DNA of 28,325 nt from Oscillospiraceae bacterium (GTDB lineage Bacteria; Bacillota; Clostridia; Oscillospirales; Ruminococcaceae), in the NCBI GenBank assembly GCA_016296165.1, contig JAEDJV010000017.1, positions 1 through 28,325 of the forward strand. The letters are read 5' to 3'. Position 1 is the stretch's first letter. Every line of letters begins with the position of its first letter. The notes beneath the pieces were generated by a model. It was not told the origin of the DNA. It searched no databases and was given only the letters and a program-made list of their open reading frames with translations. Position numbers and translations under genes: made by a program. Positions 14,752 through 23,326 of this stretch are shown here, piece after piece.

Positions 14752-16458
14752 TTGTTAAGCAACGGATATATACTCAGCAACCGTTACCGAATAGACAGTA
14801 TCGCAGGCAAAGGCGGGTTATCTGTAGTTTACAGAGCTTATGACCTCGAAGCAAATGACGCTCTGCGGGCTGTAAAGGAAATCTCAAAGCACTGTCCGGA
14901 AATAATACAGTCTGCAACGCAGGAATCCCAGCTTATAAAAGAGCTTTACGAACGCGACAAATTTAATTTTTTTCCAAATATAATTCAGCGTATCGAAACT
15001 GATGAATTTCTTTACATTGTCATGGATTACATTGATGGCACATCCATGCAGAAACTTCTTGCAGATGGTGCATTTCCGCCAAATCTGACTATAGAATATG
15101 CAAAGGATATCTGCTCTGTAATACAGTTTATTCACGATTACGGAAAGATATACAGCGACATGAAACCTGACAATCTCATGGTAATAAACGGTATCACTTC
15201 CGTTTCACTAAACAAAGGAAAGAGATCCGGAACACTTAAACTGATAGACTTTGGTGCTGTTGTACAGATGGAATCCGGTATACCAGTGCAGTACACCCCT
15301 GAATATGCTGCTCCGGAACAGTTCCGGGCTAAAAGGCTCGATGTCAGAACAGATATTTTCAATATAGGCGCTACTCTTTACCACATGATAACCGGACGCA
15401 AACCTCTGCCGGTTGCAGACGAATCCAAAAATCTCAGAAAATCCTCAGAAAGATTTGTTTTTGACTCCTCCAACCGAAACATAAATGAATATCTGAAAAA
15501 AGTTATTCTCCGATGCGTTTCTGATGATCCTTCGAAAAGATATAAAACATGTACTGATCTGTATCATGCGCTTGAAAAGACAGAACATCAGTATCATGTA
15601 AAACTGACCGTTTTTTCTGCATTTGTAACTCTTTTTTCAACATCACTTTGTTTGTTTTCGTATTTGCAGTGTACACGTCATGAAAACCTTAATTATGAAC
15701 GCCTTATGATGACCGCTGAAAAATCCGCATCTTATACTGAAAAAACCAAAGCATATAAAAATGCCATTCAGATAAGAAAAGACTGTACTGATGCCTACTT
15801 TGGACTTATTGACGCCTACAAAAGTGATGTTTCCTTTCAGGAAAAGGAAGCTTATGAACTTACTAAACTTATAACATCAAACGCAGAACTACTCAAAGAA
15901 AACAGCGACTACGAACTATTAGCCTTCGAAACCGGAAAACTGTACTGGTATTACTATGACTACGGCACATCTGAAAATGACGATAACAATACGACCAGAA
16001 TAACATCATCGACCGAATGGTTTGCTGAAGCACTGGGAGGAAATCTTAAAAACATTTCCGAGCAAAAATACCAGATGGCTGAAGTATATTATAACATAGG
16101 AAAATTTCATTCCGATATTCAGAAGCTTGTAATAGAAGGTGATGATACAGATGTCTATCAGGACTACTGGAACAGCATAAACAACATGACGGAATTCATT
16201 GAAAATTCACACACAGAAACAGAAATTGTCCTTCTTGAAACATATAAACTGGCCATAAGCTCACTGGAAACCTACTCATACAAATTTTCTTCGTTCGCAT
16301 TATATGATGAACAGATGGCATTATACAGCAAAGTCAAAAATGCAGTTGACAATATTATTACAACTACGGAAAAAACTGAAAAAATAAAGCAAAACATTAT
16401 AAATCGATACTCTGCCGCAGAGAGAATGATAGAAAAAGCATACGGAGGAAAAAAATGA
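14752..16458 (+). CDS. Transmembrane Ser/Thr protein kinase with a non-PASTA outer domain
   Basis: A 568-residue Hanks-type kinase. The cytoplasmic kinase domain (about 10-278) has a glycine loop GKGGLSVV (19-26), ATP-binding K42 in RAVKEI, alpha-C E58, catalytic loop YSDMKPDNLM with D136, K138 and N141, DFG (D166) and APE (187-189). The usual HRD arginine is Ser, so it is of the non-RD type. One membrane segment follows (about 284-305). The outer 260 residues are helical and rich in Tyr, Lys and Glu, perhaps TPR-like (AYKNAIQIRKDCTDAYFGLIDAY), with no PASTA repeats. The start is a TTG at 14752: the frame has a stop just before it, and no ATG or GTG occurs before the glycine loop. It overlaps the next gene by four bases. 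Confidence 0.93.
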   Translation: MLSNGYILSNRYRIDSIAGKGGLSVVYRAYDLEANDALRAVKEISKHCPEIIQSATQESQLIKELYERDKFNFFPNIIQRIETDEFLYIVMDYIDGTSMQKLLADGAFPPNLTIEYAKDICSVIQFIHDYGKIYSDMKPDNLMVINGITSVSLNKGKRSGTLKLIDFGAVVQMESGIPVQYTPEYAAPEQFRAKRLDVRTDIFNIGATLYHMITGRKPLPVADESKNLRKSSERFVFDSSNRNINEYLKKVILRCVSDDPSKRYKTCTDLYHALEKTEHQYHVKLTVFSAFVTLFSTSLCLFSYLQCTRHENLNYERLMMTAEKSASYTEKTKAYKNAIQIRKDCTDAYFGLIDAYKSDVSFQEKEAYELTKLITSNAELLKENSDYELLAFETGKLYWYYYDYGTSENDDNNTTRITSSTEWFAEALGGNLKNISEQKYQMAEVYYNIGKFHSDIQKLVIEGDDTDVYQDYWNSINNMTEFIENSHTETEIVLLETYKLAISSLETYSYKFSSFALYDEQMALYSKVKNAVDNIITTTEKTEKIKQNIINRYSAAERMIEKAYGGKK

Positions 16459-16850
16459 ATTACGAAGTATGGCATACAATTTTTATAATCTCCTTTATAA
16501 CTGCAGTAATATCTGCTTCTGTAACTATATTTCTTATTATAAAATACAGATTTTTTTCAATGATAAAATCCGTCACTAACAATCATCACAAAACAGTTAC
16601 CGCTGTTCTACGAGATGAACTTCCCCGGATCTCCGCAACGGACGGTTCACCTGCAAAAACCGAACAGCTGCGAAAAAGCAGGGATAATGAAACAAATGAT
16701 TTTCCGATACATTCCGATACAGTAATTTCAGGATATACTCCTGTAAAACATGTTTCCGGCAACAATGAGATATCACTCATAATCAACAGAGTAATAATCC
16801 ATTCCAACCCGGATATAATAGAAAAAACTATTTCAGCATCAGAAAAATAA
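16455..16850 (+). CDS. Small single-pass membrane protein of the PP2C-kinase operon
   Basis: A 131-residue protein I do not recognise. A strongly hydrophobic segment at about residues 8-30 is followed by a basic stretch (KYRFFSMIK), so the C-terminus is probably cytoplasmic. The tail is Ser/Thr-rich and likely disordered up to residue 95, then a short conserved-looking strand/helix region (NEISLIINRVIIHSNPDIIEK) ends the protein. The ATG overlaps the kinase stop (ATGA), so the two are translationally coupled. Position and the Ser/Thr-rich tail make it a candidate kinase substrate or adaptor; this is inference only. Confidence 0.78.
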   Translation: MNYEVWHTIFIISFITAVISASVTIFLIIKYRFFSMIKSVTNNHHKTVTAVLRDELPRISATDGSPAKTEQLRKSRDNETNDFPIHSDTVISGYTPVKHVSGNNEISLIINRVIIHSNPDIIEKTISASEK

Positions 16851-16868
16851 ATACATAAAACCTTCTGG

Positions 16869-16897
16869 TTGACTTGTAAAGCGCAGAAATTTATGCT
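16869..16897 (+). promoter_or_regulatory. Promoter of ychF
   Basis: TTGACT, 17-base spacer, TATGCT, 66 bases before the ATG. No terminator is visible between the kinase operon and this promoter, so read-through is possible. Confidence 0.6.
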
Positions 16898-16963
16898 ATG
16901 ATAATATAGAATGCTGTCTGGTGTACACCGGATCAAACCAATTTATGAAAGGAACTTTATAAC

Positions 16964-18058
16964 ATGAAATTAGGTATGGTTGGACTTCCTAACGTAGGAA
17001 AAAGCACATTATTTAACGCTCTTACAAATGCAGGTGCAGAATCGGCAAACTATCCGTTCTGTACTATTGATAAAAATATCGGTATTGTATCAGTACCTGA
17101 CGAAAGACTCGATGTACTTGCAAAAATGTACAACCCTGACAAGTTCACTCCTGCAACACTCGAATTTGTTGATATAGCCGGTCTGGTAAAAGGAGCCTCA
17201 AAAGGCGAAGGACTTGGCAACAAATTTCTTGCAGATATTCGTGAAGTTGACGCAATTGTACATGTTGTACGCTGTTTCGAAAGTATGGATATAATTCACG
17301 TTGACGGTGAGATCAATCCGGCCCGCGATATAGAAACCATAAATCTTGAACTTATATTCTCAGACATTGAGATGGTAGACAGAAGAATAGACAAAGCAAA
17401 AAAGATGGTAAAGGGCGATAAAAAATATCAGGCGGAAATTGATTTCTTCTCTGCTCTGAAAGAACATCTTGAAGCCGGAAAACCTGCACGTTCATATGAG
17501 ACAACAGAGGATGAAGCAGAAATGCTCAAAACATGTGCACTTCTCTCATTAAAACCGGTTATCTACGCAGCTAATCTCAGCGAAGATGACTTCAGAAATA
17601 ACATCGAAACAAATGAGCACTACAAAACTGTCTGCAGTATAGCTGAAGAAGAAAATGCAGCCATCTTCCCTATCTGTGCACAGATAGAAGCAGAAATCTC
17701 CGACATGGATGAGGAAGACAAAGCAATGTTCCTAAGCGATCTCGGACTCGAAATTTCCGGACTTAACAGAATCATCAAAGCAGGTTACTCTCTCCTCGGA
17801 CTTATCTCATACCTTACAGCAGGCCAGCCTGAAGTACGTGCATGGACAATTACAAAGGGAACAAAGGCTCCGCAGGCTGCCGGAAAAATTCACACAGACT
17901 TCGAAAAAGGATTTATCAGAGCCGAAGTTATTTCTTTTGACGACCTTGTTGCCTGTGGAACGATGGCTGCGGCAAAGGAAAAAGGTCTTGTAAGACTTGA
18001 AGGCAAGGAATATGTTATGAATGACGGCGATATTGTACTGTTTAGATTTAATGTATAA
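16964..18058 (+). CDS. ychF: Redox-regulated ATPase/GTPase YchF (OLA1 family)
   Basis: A 364-residue universally conserved Obg-related P-loop NTPase. Members bind ribosomes and generally prefer ATP. G1 is GLPNVGKST (residues 6-14), G3 lies in DIAGLVKGASKGEGLGNKFL, the altered G4 is NLSED in place of NKxD (the known basis for ATP preference), and a C-terminal TGS domain holds RAWTITKGTKAPQAAGKIHTDFEKGFIRAEV. The length is as expected. AAAGGA precedes the ATG. It is a single-gene unit with its own promoter and terminator. Confidence 0.97.
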   Translation: MKLGMVGLPNVGKSTLFNALTNAGAESANYPFCTIDKNIGIVSVPDERLDVLAKMYNPDKFTPATLEFVDIAGLVKGASKGEGLGNKFLADIREVDAIVHVVRCFESMDIIHVDGEINPARDIETINLELIFSDIEMVDRRIDKAKKMVKGDKKYQAEIDFFSALKEHLEAGKPARSYETTEDEAEMLKTCALLSLKPVIYAANLSEDDFRNNIETNEHYKTVCSIAEEENAAIFPICAQIEAEISDMDEEDKAMFLSDLGLEISGLNRIIKAGYSLLGLISYLTAGQPEVRAWTITKGTKAPQAAGKIHTDFEKGFIRAEVISFDDLVACGTMAAAKEKGLVRLEGKEYVMNDGDIVLFRFNV

Positions 18059-18085
18059 TTACCAGGAATTTAATAAAATAAAAAC

Positions 18086-18116
18086 AAAAAACAGAACCTT
18101 TCGGTTCTGTTTTTTT
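18086..18116. terminator. Bidirectional terminator between ychF and the GH5 gene
   Basis: A 13-base-pair stem (core ACAGAACC with GGTTCTGT), loop TTTC, flanked by A and T runs, in a 75-base gap between convergent genes. Confidence 0.9.
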
Positions 18117-18133
18117 GTTTTTATGTTTAGGAG

Positions 18134-20059
18134 TTAATCTGAAATAAGAAGATTTTTGAGCATGATAAGGTCAAGAACTGAAATATTTCCGTCATTGTCC
18201 ATATCAGCAGATTTAGTCTGATTTTCAGTAAGTGTAACCTTACCTACAAGAGCCTGCATGAGCTTTGCGAGGTCTGCGGCTGTTAAATTACCGTTTCCGT
18301 CAACATCTCCCTTGACTGCAACTGAAGGAGCCTCTGTAACTGTTGTTGTAACTGTTGTATCATCAGGCTTCTGTGTTGTTGTTACAGTTGTTTCCGGAGC
18401 CTTTGTTGTTGTGGTGGTTACTGTTGTTTCAACCGGTTTCTGTGTCGTTGTGGTTACTGCAGGCTGTCCTGAACTCTCAAACAGGAGAGTGATCTTTCCG
18501 TCCCTGAACGAAAGTTCGTCCTTATGACCGCTTCCTTCATCGTTAGGATTGTCGAGAAGTGTCCACCAGAAGAATACACCGATCTTGTCAGCAATCTTTG
18601 CTCTCTGTGCATCAGTAAAGATAACCTCTACTGTGTCATAAACACTGTTAAATCCAAATTCAGTACAGTTATCCCAGTCATCAGCGAAATTAATTCCGCC
18701 GCCGCCCTGACTGTCCCATGAACTTGAACAGCTGATGTTAAATCTGACACCACAGAGCCTGGACTTATCTGCACCAACCGTCACCCAGCCGTCGCTGCCA
18801 ATACTTACTGTCTTTTCGTCGTATGTTTTTATTTCAGGAGTCTGAGTTGAAATCTGTCCGTTCTTGTACTTTTCAGCAAGCTCCTGATAATTCTTTTCAA
18901 TAGTTGTGTCATTCCATGTTACTGATTTTCTATCAAGGAAGAGCATATCACCGCTGCTTCCTGCATCCCAGAGAACAGGACACATTCCGTATGAAAGAGC
19001 CTTTTCTGAAACAGCTGAAAGATAATTTCTGATTGATGTCTTGTCCTTATTGTTTGCAGCCTCTGTAAGAACACCGTACTCACCGATAATAACCGGAACT
19101 CCCTTGCTGATAAAGTTTTTGTAAATCTTCATCATATCAGCATCAAGAGCTGCCATATCATCTGCTGTTCCCCATGTTGTCTGAGGTGTGCACCATGTAC
19201 AGTTTGATTCTGCAACACAGAACTGCGGCGGTGAATAATAGTGGAGGGAAAGCATAAGTTTACCTGCACTGTCCTCAGGCATAACAAACCTTGAGTCGCA
19301 TGTCTGTGCAATGTCAGTATTGTAGCCTGAAATGAGAAGGTGTCTGTTTGCGTTGTTTCCTCCGGTTGCACGTACAGTATCAACAAACTTCTGGTTAAGC
19401 TTGTTCATTGTGTTGTATGCGTCTGTCTTGCTAAGATCCTTAAACTCTACTTCATTCATACCTTCAAATATGAGGTAATCCGAATAATCCTTAAAATTAT
19501 TTGCAATCTGTGTCCAGAGTGCTTCAAAACGCTTTTCAACACCTGCATAATCTTTGGAAATATTTCTAATCCATGATGTGTCTGCAACACCACCATCGTG
19601 ATGAACGTTGATGATGACATAAAGATCTTCTTCCATACACCAGTCAACAACTTCCTGGATACGTTTCATAAAATCATCTCTGACTTTATTCGTTGATGTA
19701 TCCATGCAGTTTATCCATGTTACAGGAAGTCTTACTGTCTTAAAGCCGGTAGCCTTTACCTTCTTTATAACATCTTTTGTAACGACCGGATTTCCCCAGC
19801 CTTTCTCGTATTCTTCAACTGCTCCGTTTACTATCCATGGACAGACACTGTCAAAAGTATTACCAAGATTCCATCCGAGTCCCATGTCCTTAACAAGCTC
19901 TGCGGATGAGATATTTCTCATGGTTTCAGCAGCGCTTACCGACACAGCAGGTACCGCTGTAAAGATATCAGTATTTGAAAGATTACAAAAGGATAAACAC
20001 GAAAGTCCCATTACAAGTGACACAGCACCTGATAAAACAGAAATGGTTTTTTTGTTCAT
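18134..20059 (-). CDS. Secreted GH5 endoglucanase with accessory beta module and dockerin (cellulosomal)
   Basis: A 641-residue exported glycoside hydrolase. A signal peptide covers residues 1 to about 43 (cleavage near SVSA/AET). The GH5 catalytic domain (about 50-400) opens with MGLGWNLGNTFDS, typical of subfamily GH5_4, and has NVHHDGG (H153-H154), acid/base E203 in MNEVE, HYY at 273-275 and nucleophile E327 in IIGEYGV. It should cut beta-1,4-glucans such as cellulose, mixed-linkage glucan or xyloglucan. Residues 415-528 form a second, Trp/Phe-rich beta module, probably a carbohydrate-binding module (a CBM80-like assignment is possible but unproven). Thr-rich linkers (about 534-578) lead to a dockerin (584-641) with two calcium loops, DVDGNGNLTAAD and DMDNDGNISVLD. 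AGGAGG precedes the ATG. It has a strong promoter overlapped by a LacI-type palindrome. Confidence 0.96.
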   Translation of the reverse strand: MNKKTISVLSGAVSLVMGLSCLSFCNLSNTDIFTAVPAVSVSAAETMRNISSAELVKDMGLGWNLGNTFDSVCPWIVNGAVEEYEKGWGNPVVTKDVIKKVKATGFKTVRLPVTWINCMDTSTNKVRDDFMKRIQEVVDWCMEEDLYVIINVHHDGGVADTSWIRNISKDYAGVEKRFEALWTQIANNFKDYSDYLIFEGMNEVEFKDLSKTDAYNTMNKLNQKFVDTVRATGGNNANRHLLISGYNTDIAQTCDSRFVMPEDSAGKLMLSLHYYSPPQFCVAESNCTWCTPQTTWGTADDMAALDADMMKIYKNFISKGVPVIIGEYGVLTEAANNKDKTSIRNYLSAVSEKALSYGMCPVLWDAGSSGDMLFLDRKSVTWNDTTIEKNYQELAEKYKNGQISTQTPEIKTYDEKTVSIGSDGWVTVGADKSRLCGVRFNISCSSSWDSQGGGGINFADDWDNCTEFGFNSVYDTVEVIFTDAQRAKIADKIGVFFWWTLLDNPNDEGSGHKDELSFRDGKITLLFESSGQPAVTTTTQKPVETTVTTTTTKAPETTVTTTQKPDDTTVTTTVTEAPSVAVKGDVDGNGNLTAADLAKLMQALVGKVTLTENQTKSADMDNDGNISVLDLIMLKNLLISD

Positions 20060-20142
20060 TTACACAATTCCTCCTGATTAATTATGTGGTTATAATCCAG
20101 TAAAACGAGATACAGAAATTTTTCCCGTTCTCAGCTATAGTA

Positions 20143-20171
20143 ATTATAACATTTATAGTAAACGTTTTCAA
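20143..20171 (-). promoter_or_regulatory. Promoter of the GH5 cellulase gene
   Basis: Minus strand TTGAAA, 17-base spacer, TATAAT preceded by TGT (extended -10). Near consensus, about 84 bases before the ATG. Confidence 0.85.
20157..20170. promoter_or_regulatory. LacI/CcpA-type operator (cre-like) over the GH5 promoter
   Basis: AGTAAACGTTTTCA matches the cre consensus TGNAARCGNWWWCA at every position but the first and has the AAACGTTT palindrome centred on CG that LacI/GalR regulators recognise. It covers the -35 box and spacer, so binding would block RNA polymerase. Which regulator binds is unknown. Confidence 0.55.
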
Positions 20172-20232
20172 TACATTTTCCCTACAAATAAATCATAGGA
20201 CTCTGTGCAATTTTACTGCAATTGTAAAATAA

Positions 20233-21888
20233 TTATACTGTGTTTTCTGTAAAAAATACCTCTTTAATATTCTTGTATTCTCCCAGTAAAAATACTGATG
20301 AAATATACGCAACACCTCCAAAAATCACAGAAACAAACAATACAGCTGTATTGCCCAAATATTTTCCCGCTATCTGCTCAGCAAGCCATGCTGCCGCCAT
20401 ACACATCATTCCTGAATACACCGGACCGGCAAAAATCCGGAACAGTCCAAGTTTTATCTTACAGCTTCGTTTAAAAACGGCAAGAGATACTGCAAGCACA
20501 AAAAAGTAACATAATACAGTTGAAAGCGCCGCACCTGCTGCATTTAACTCAGGAATACGTATCAGAACTATATTGCCGGCTGTTTTAACTATTAGTCCTG
20601 CAAACATAATACGTGCCGGGATACCGGCTTTTCCAAATGCCTGAAACAAACTGAATACCGGAAACGAAATACAGAGAAAAATCATAGCAATCCCCAGAAA
20701 TCTAAGCGAACTGACACTAAACAGCACCTCATTAACAGAGGACGGAAATAAGAAAATCAATATCCTTTCCGCCAGCACAAATATCCCCAGACCAGCCGGA
20801 ACAGCCGCAAGTGTGGTCGCCTTAAGAACTTTTTCTGAATTTTCAGCTGATTTTTTATAGTCTTTCCTTGCCCACGCTTCCGCTGCTATCGGGAAAATAC
20901 TTTTTCCGAACATATTGGTAAATGAGGGAACAAGATTAAAGACCGTTACAGCCATACCACTATATGAACCATAGGCAAATTCAGCAAAATCCGAAACATC
21001 CATTTTACTGAATACATCATATCTTTCTCTGAAGTAATCAGGGAATTTTTCGGCTGAATCGCAAACAAACCTCATAACTGTACACAGGTCTGCCACCGAA
21101 GTCAGATTTGACAGAAGCGCACTTGCTGCCAGCGGAACAACAGTAAGAATTATGTCCTTTACAAGCCTTACGGTACTTATACTGCATGTAAGAAAACCTT
21201 TTTCCCCGGATTCTTTTTTTCTGAAAAAATCATCTGCTGCCATATAAACCATTCCGGCAAGTGACGAAAGCGTTACTCCAAGAGCAGCTCCTGCTGCTGC
21301 AACAGACGTACTGTTACTGCAGGAATCAGAAAAAATTCCAAGAAAATATTTTTCATTCTTTATTATTGTCATACACAGAAACAGACCTGCACCCAGTTTA
21401 ACAAGACTTTCCGCAATCTGTGAAACTGCAGTCGGATACATATTGCATTTTCCTTCAGCACATCCTCTGTAAGCAGCAGTAACACAACTGAATAATACTG
21501 CCGGCGAAATCGCCAGAACAGACAGGTATATGTCTTCGCTCCCTGCCGCATATACTGCAAACGGATGCGCAAGCATTATCATCACAGCAGTACCCACAAT
21601 CCCCGTCAGTGAAAATATAATCAGTGAATATTTTCTCACTTTCTCTGTTCCAATACTTCCGTATAAAGCTGTATATTCTGCTGTTAATTTCGCCGACGCT
21701 GATGAAAGTCCTGTAACAAAAACAGCGTACACAGGCAGAAAAATTCCATATGCCCCGCTAAAATATGCCATCCCGTTTCCTCCGAGCATATTTGCCAGCG
21801 GTATTCTGAAAAACGCACCTGCCGCCTTTGCAACCGCAACTGATACAATAAGTATTACTGATGATTTTATAAAGTTCTGTTTTTTCAT
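20233..21888 (-). CDS. SpoVB/YabM-like lipid-linked oligosaccharide flippase (MOP superfamily)
   Basis: A 551-residue polytopic membrane protein with about 12-14 hydrophobic segments. The N-terminal SSVILIVSVAVAKAAGAFFRIPLANMLGG and the FSGAYGIFLPVYAVFVTGLSSASAK region are typical of the SpoVB/MurJ-like polysaccharide transporter family, which flips undecaprenyl-linked wall precursors or other polysaccharide units. The ATG at 21888 follows GGAG by nine bases; the in-frame TTG 15 bases upstream is less likely. It lies near mazG and rqcP, as yabM does in B. subtilis, but is turned round and separated from them. A role in peptidoglycan precursor export is plausible; a sporulation role is doubtful. 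Confidence 0.88.
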   Translation of the reverse strand: MKKQNFIKSSVILIVSVAVAKAAGAFFRIPLANMLGGNGMAYFSGAYGIFLPVYAVFVTGLSSASAKLTAEYTALYGSIGTEKVRKYSLIIFSLTGIVGTAVMIMLAHPFAVYAAGSEDIYLSVLAISPAVLFSCVTAAYRGCAEGKCNMYPTAVSQIAESLVKLGAGLFLCMTIIKNEKYFLGIFSDSCSNSTSVAAAGAALGVTLSSLAGMVYMAADDFFRKKESGEKGFLTCSISTVRLVKDIILTVVPLAASALLSNLTSVADLCTVMRFVCDSAEKFPDYFRERYDVFSKMDVSDFAEFAYGSYSGMAVTVFNLVPSFTNMFGKSIFPIAAEAWARKDYKKSAENSEKVLKATTLAAVPAGLGIFVLAERILIFLFPSSVNEVLFSVSSLRFLGIAMIFLCISFPVFSLFQAFGKAGIPARIMFAGLIVKTAGNIVLIRIPELNAAGAALSTVLCYFFVLAVSLAVFKRSCKIKLGLFRIFAGPVYSGMMCMAAAWLAEQIAGKYLGNTAVLFVSVIFGGVAYISSVFLLGEYKNIKEVFFTENTV

Positions 21889-22030
21889 TGTCTTTTTCTC
21901 CAAATTTTTCAGATAAAATTCTTAGAGATCATTTATAGGAAATGTAAACATATATTTCGGTTCATTATAGTATATTCAACTACATATTAAGGCATTCTAA
22001 ACATTTTGAATAAATAATTAAAAATTCATA

Positions 22031-22059
22031 TTGATGTTTTATCGTATATGTGATATAAT
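22031..22059 (+). promoter_or_regulatory. Promoter of the aminotransferase-trpS unit
   Basis: TTGATG, 17-base spacer, TATAAT preceded by TGA (extended -10), about 83 bases before the ATG at 22142. The 253-base divergent gap also contains a minus-strand TATAAT at 21964-21969 without a good -35, possibly serving the flippase gene. Confidence 0.78.
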
Positions 22060-22141
22060 AAAGAAATAATGTGGTTTCATTCCATATTTATGTCTTTTGA
22101 CTTCTTTATTTATATATTTTTATATGAGAGAGGCGCATACA

Positions 22142-23326
22142 ATGGATTATCATTTTTCTGACAGGGTTTCAAAACTGAAACCATCAGCAATCCGTGAAAT
22201 TCTTAAACACACCTCAAACCCTGAGGTTATACCGTTTGCTGCCGGAAATCCAGCTGCTGATGCATTTCCAAAAGAAACTATCGAAAAGATTTCATCGGAA
22301 ATACTTAATTCTGATCCTATAGGAGCTTTACAGTACAGTATTACCGAAGGATACTCTCCACTCAGAGAACTTCTGAAAAAGGAACTCGCTGTAAAGAACT
22401 GCTTTATAAAAGGACGCGATAATCTGATAATTACATCAGGTGCACAGCAGGCAAACGAACTTGCAAGCAAAGTGCTTTGCAGTGACGGTGACACACTTAT
22501 CTGCGAATCGCCAAGCTTTATCGGTTCACTCAATGCTTTCAAGTCATACAATGTAAATCTTGTCGGCATTGAACTTGAAGATGACGGTATTAATATAGAA
22601 AAACTTGAGATTGCAATCAAATCAAACAAAAATGTCAAACTGCTTTATCTGATACCTAACTTTCAGAATCCTACAGGCAATACCATGTCGCTTGAAAAGA
22701 GAAAAGCAGTTTATGAACTGGCTTCAAAATATGACTTTATTATTCTCGAAGACAATCCTTACGGTGACTTGAGATTCAGGGGAGAAGACATTCCTCCTAT
22801 CAAGTCTTTTGATACAGAAGGACGCGTTATATACAGCAGAACCTTCTCCAAAATACTTGCTCCAGGTCTTAGAGTAGGTTATGTAAGCGCCCCTTCTGAG
22901 ATTATTTCCAAGATGATAGTCTGCAAGCAGGTTGCCGACGTTCATACAAATATATGGGCTCAGCAGATCTGCTTTAAGTTTATGGAAAAAGTCGATATCG
23001 AATCCCATCTTTCTTCTATAAGAAAGATATACAAGTCAAAATATGAACTTATGGAAGAAGGCATCAGAAATCACTTCTCAGACAAGGTAAAAGTAACTGA
23101 ACCTGAAGGTGGTCTCTTTATATGGGCTACTCTCCCTGACAGTATTGATATGATGACTTTCTGCAAAAAAGCAGTAGAAGAATACAAGGTTGCTGTCGTT
23201 CCGGGAAATGCATTTACTATCTCAGAAAATGACAGGACAAACTCTTTCCGAATGAATTTTTCAACTCCATCAGACGATCAGATTGTCCTCGGATGTGAAA
23301 TCCTCGGAAAACTTACAAAAGAATGA
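22142..23326 (+). CDS. PLP-dependent aminotransferase, class I/II (2-aminoadipate/aromatic type)
   Basis: A 394-residue fold-type I aminotransferase resembling the LysN/MocR-domain group: FAAGNPAADAFP at the start, GALQYSITEGYSPLRELL, the cofactor-binding LIPNFQNPTGN and ILEDNPYGDLRF, the Schiff-base lysine in SRTFSKILAPGLRVGY, and the carboxylate-binding Arg in NSFRMNFS. There is no N-terminal helix-turn-helix, so it is an enzyme and not a MocR regulator. The ATG at 22142 follows GAGAGAGG; an upstream in-frame ATG at 22097 has no such site. The donor is probably glutamate with a broad amino-acid acceptor range, but the specificity cannot be read from sequence. First gene of a probable three-gene unit. 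Confidence 0.93.
   Translation: MDYHFSDRVSKLKPSAIREILKHTSNPEVIPFAAGNPAADAFPKETIEKISSEILNSDPIGALQYSITEGYSPLRELLKKELAVKNCFIKGRDNLIITSGAQQANELASKVLCSDGDTLICESPSFIGSLNAFKSYNVNLVGIELEDDGINIEKLEIAIKSNKNVKLLYLIPNFQNPTGNTMSLEKRKAVYELASKYDFIILEDNPYGDLRFRGEDIPPIKSFDTEGRVIYSRTFSKILAPGLRVGYVSAPSEIISKMIVCKQVADVHTNIWAQQICFKFMEKVDIESHLSSIRKIYKSKYELMEEGIRNHFSDKVKVTEPEGGLFIWATLPDSIDMMTFCKKAVEEYKVAVVPGNAFTISENDRTNSFRMNFSTPSDDQIVLGCEILGKLTKE

Noticed and set aside
18340..18460. Repeats in the linker region as a CRISPR-like or satellite array
   Set aside because: The units are irregular Thr-codon runs within a coding linker, with no constant repeat and spacer length.
18258..18527. Val/Thr-rich plus-strand frame opposite the cellulase linker
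   Set aside because: It is the complement of the Thr-rich linker; its repetitive composition follows from ACA/ACT codons on the other strand.
20205..20232. Hairpin GTAAAAT/ATTTTAC near the flippase stop as a terminator
   Set aside because: Only seven AT-rich base pairs and no T run in the minus direction.
21889..22141. Structured RNA between the flippase and aminotransferase genes
   Set aside because: The gap is AT-rich with promoter boxes only; no extended pairing or known RNA motif could be traced.
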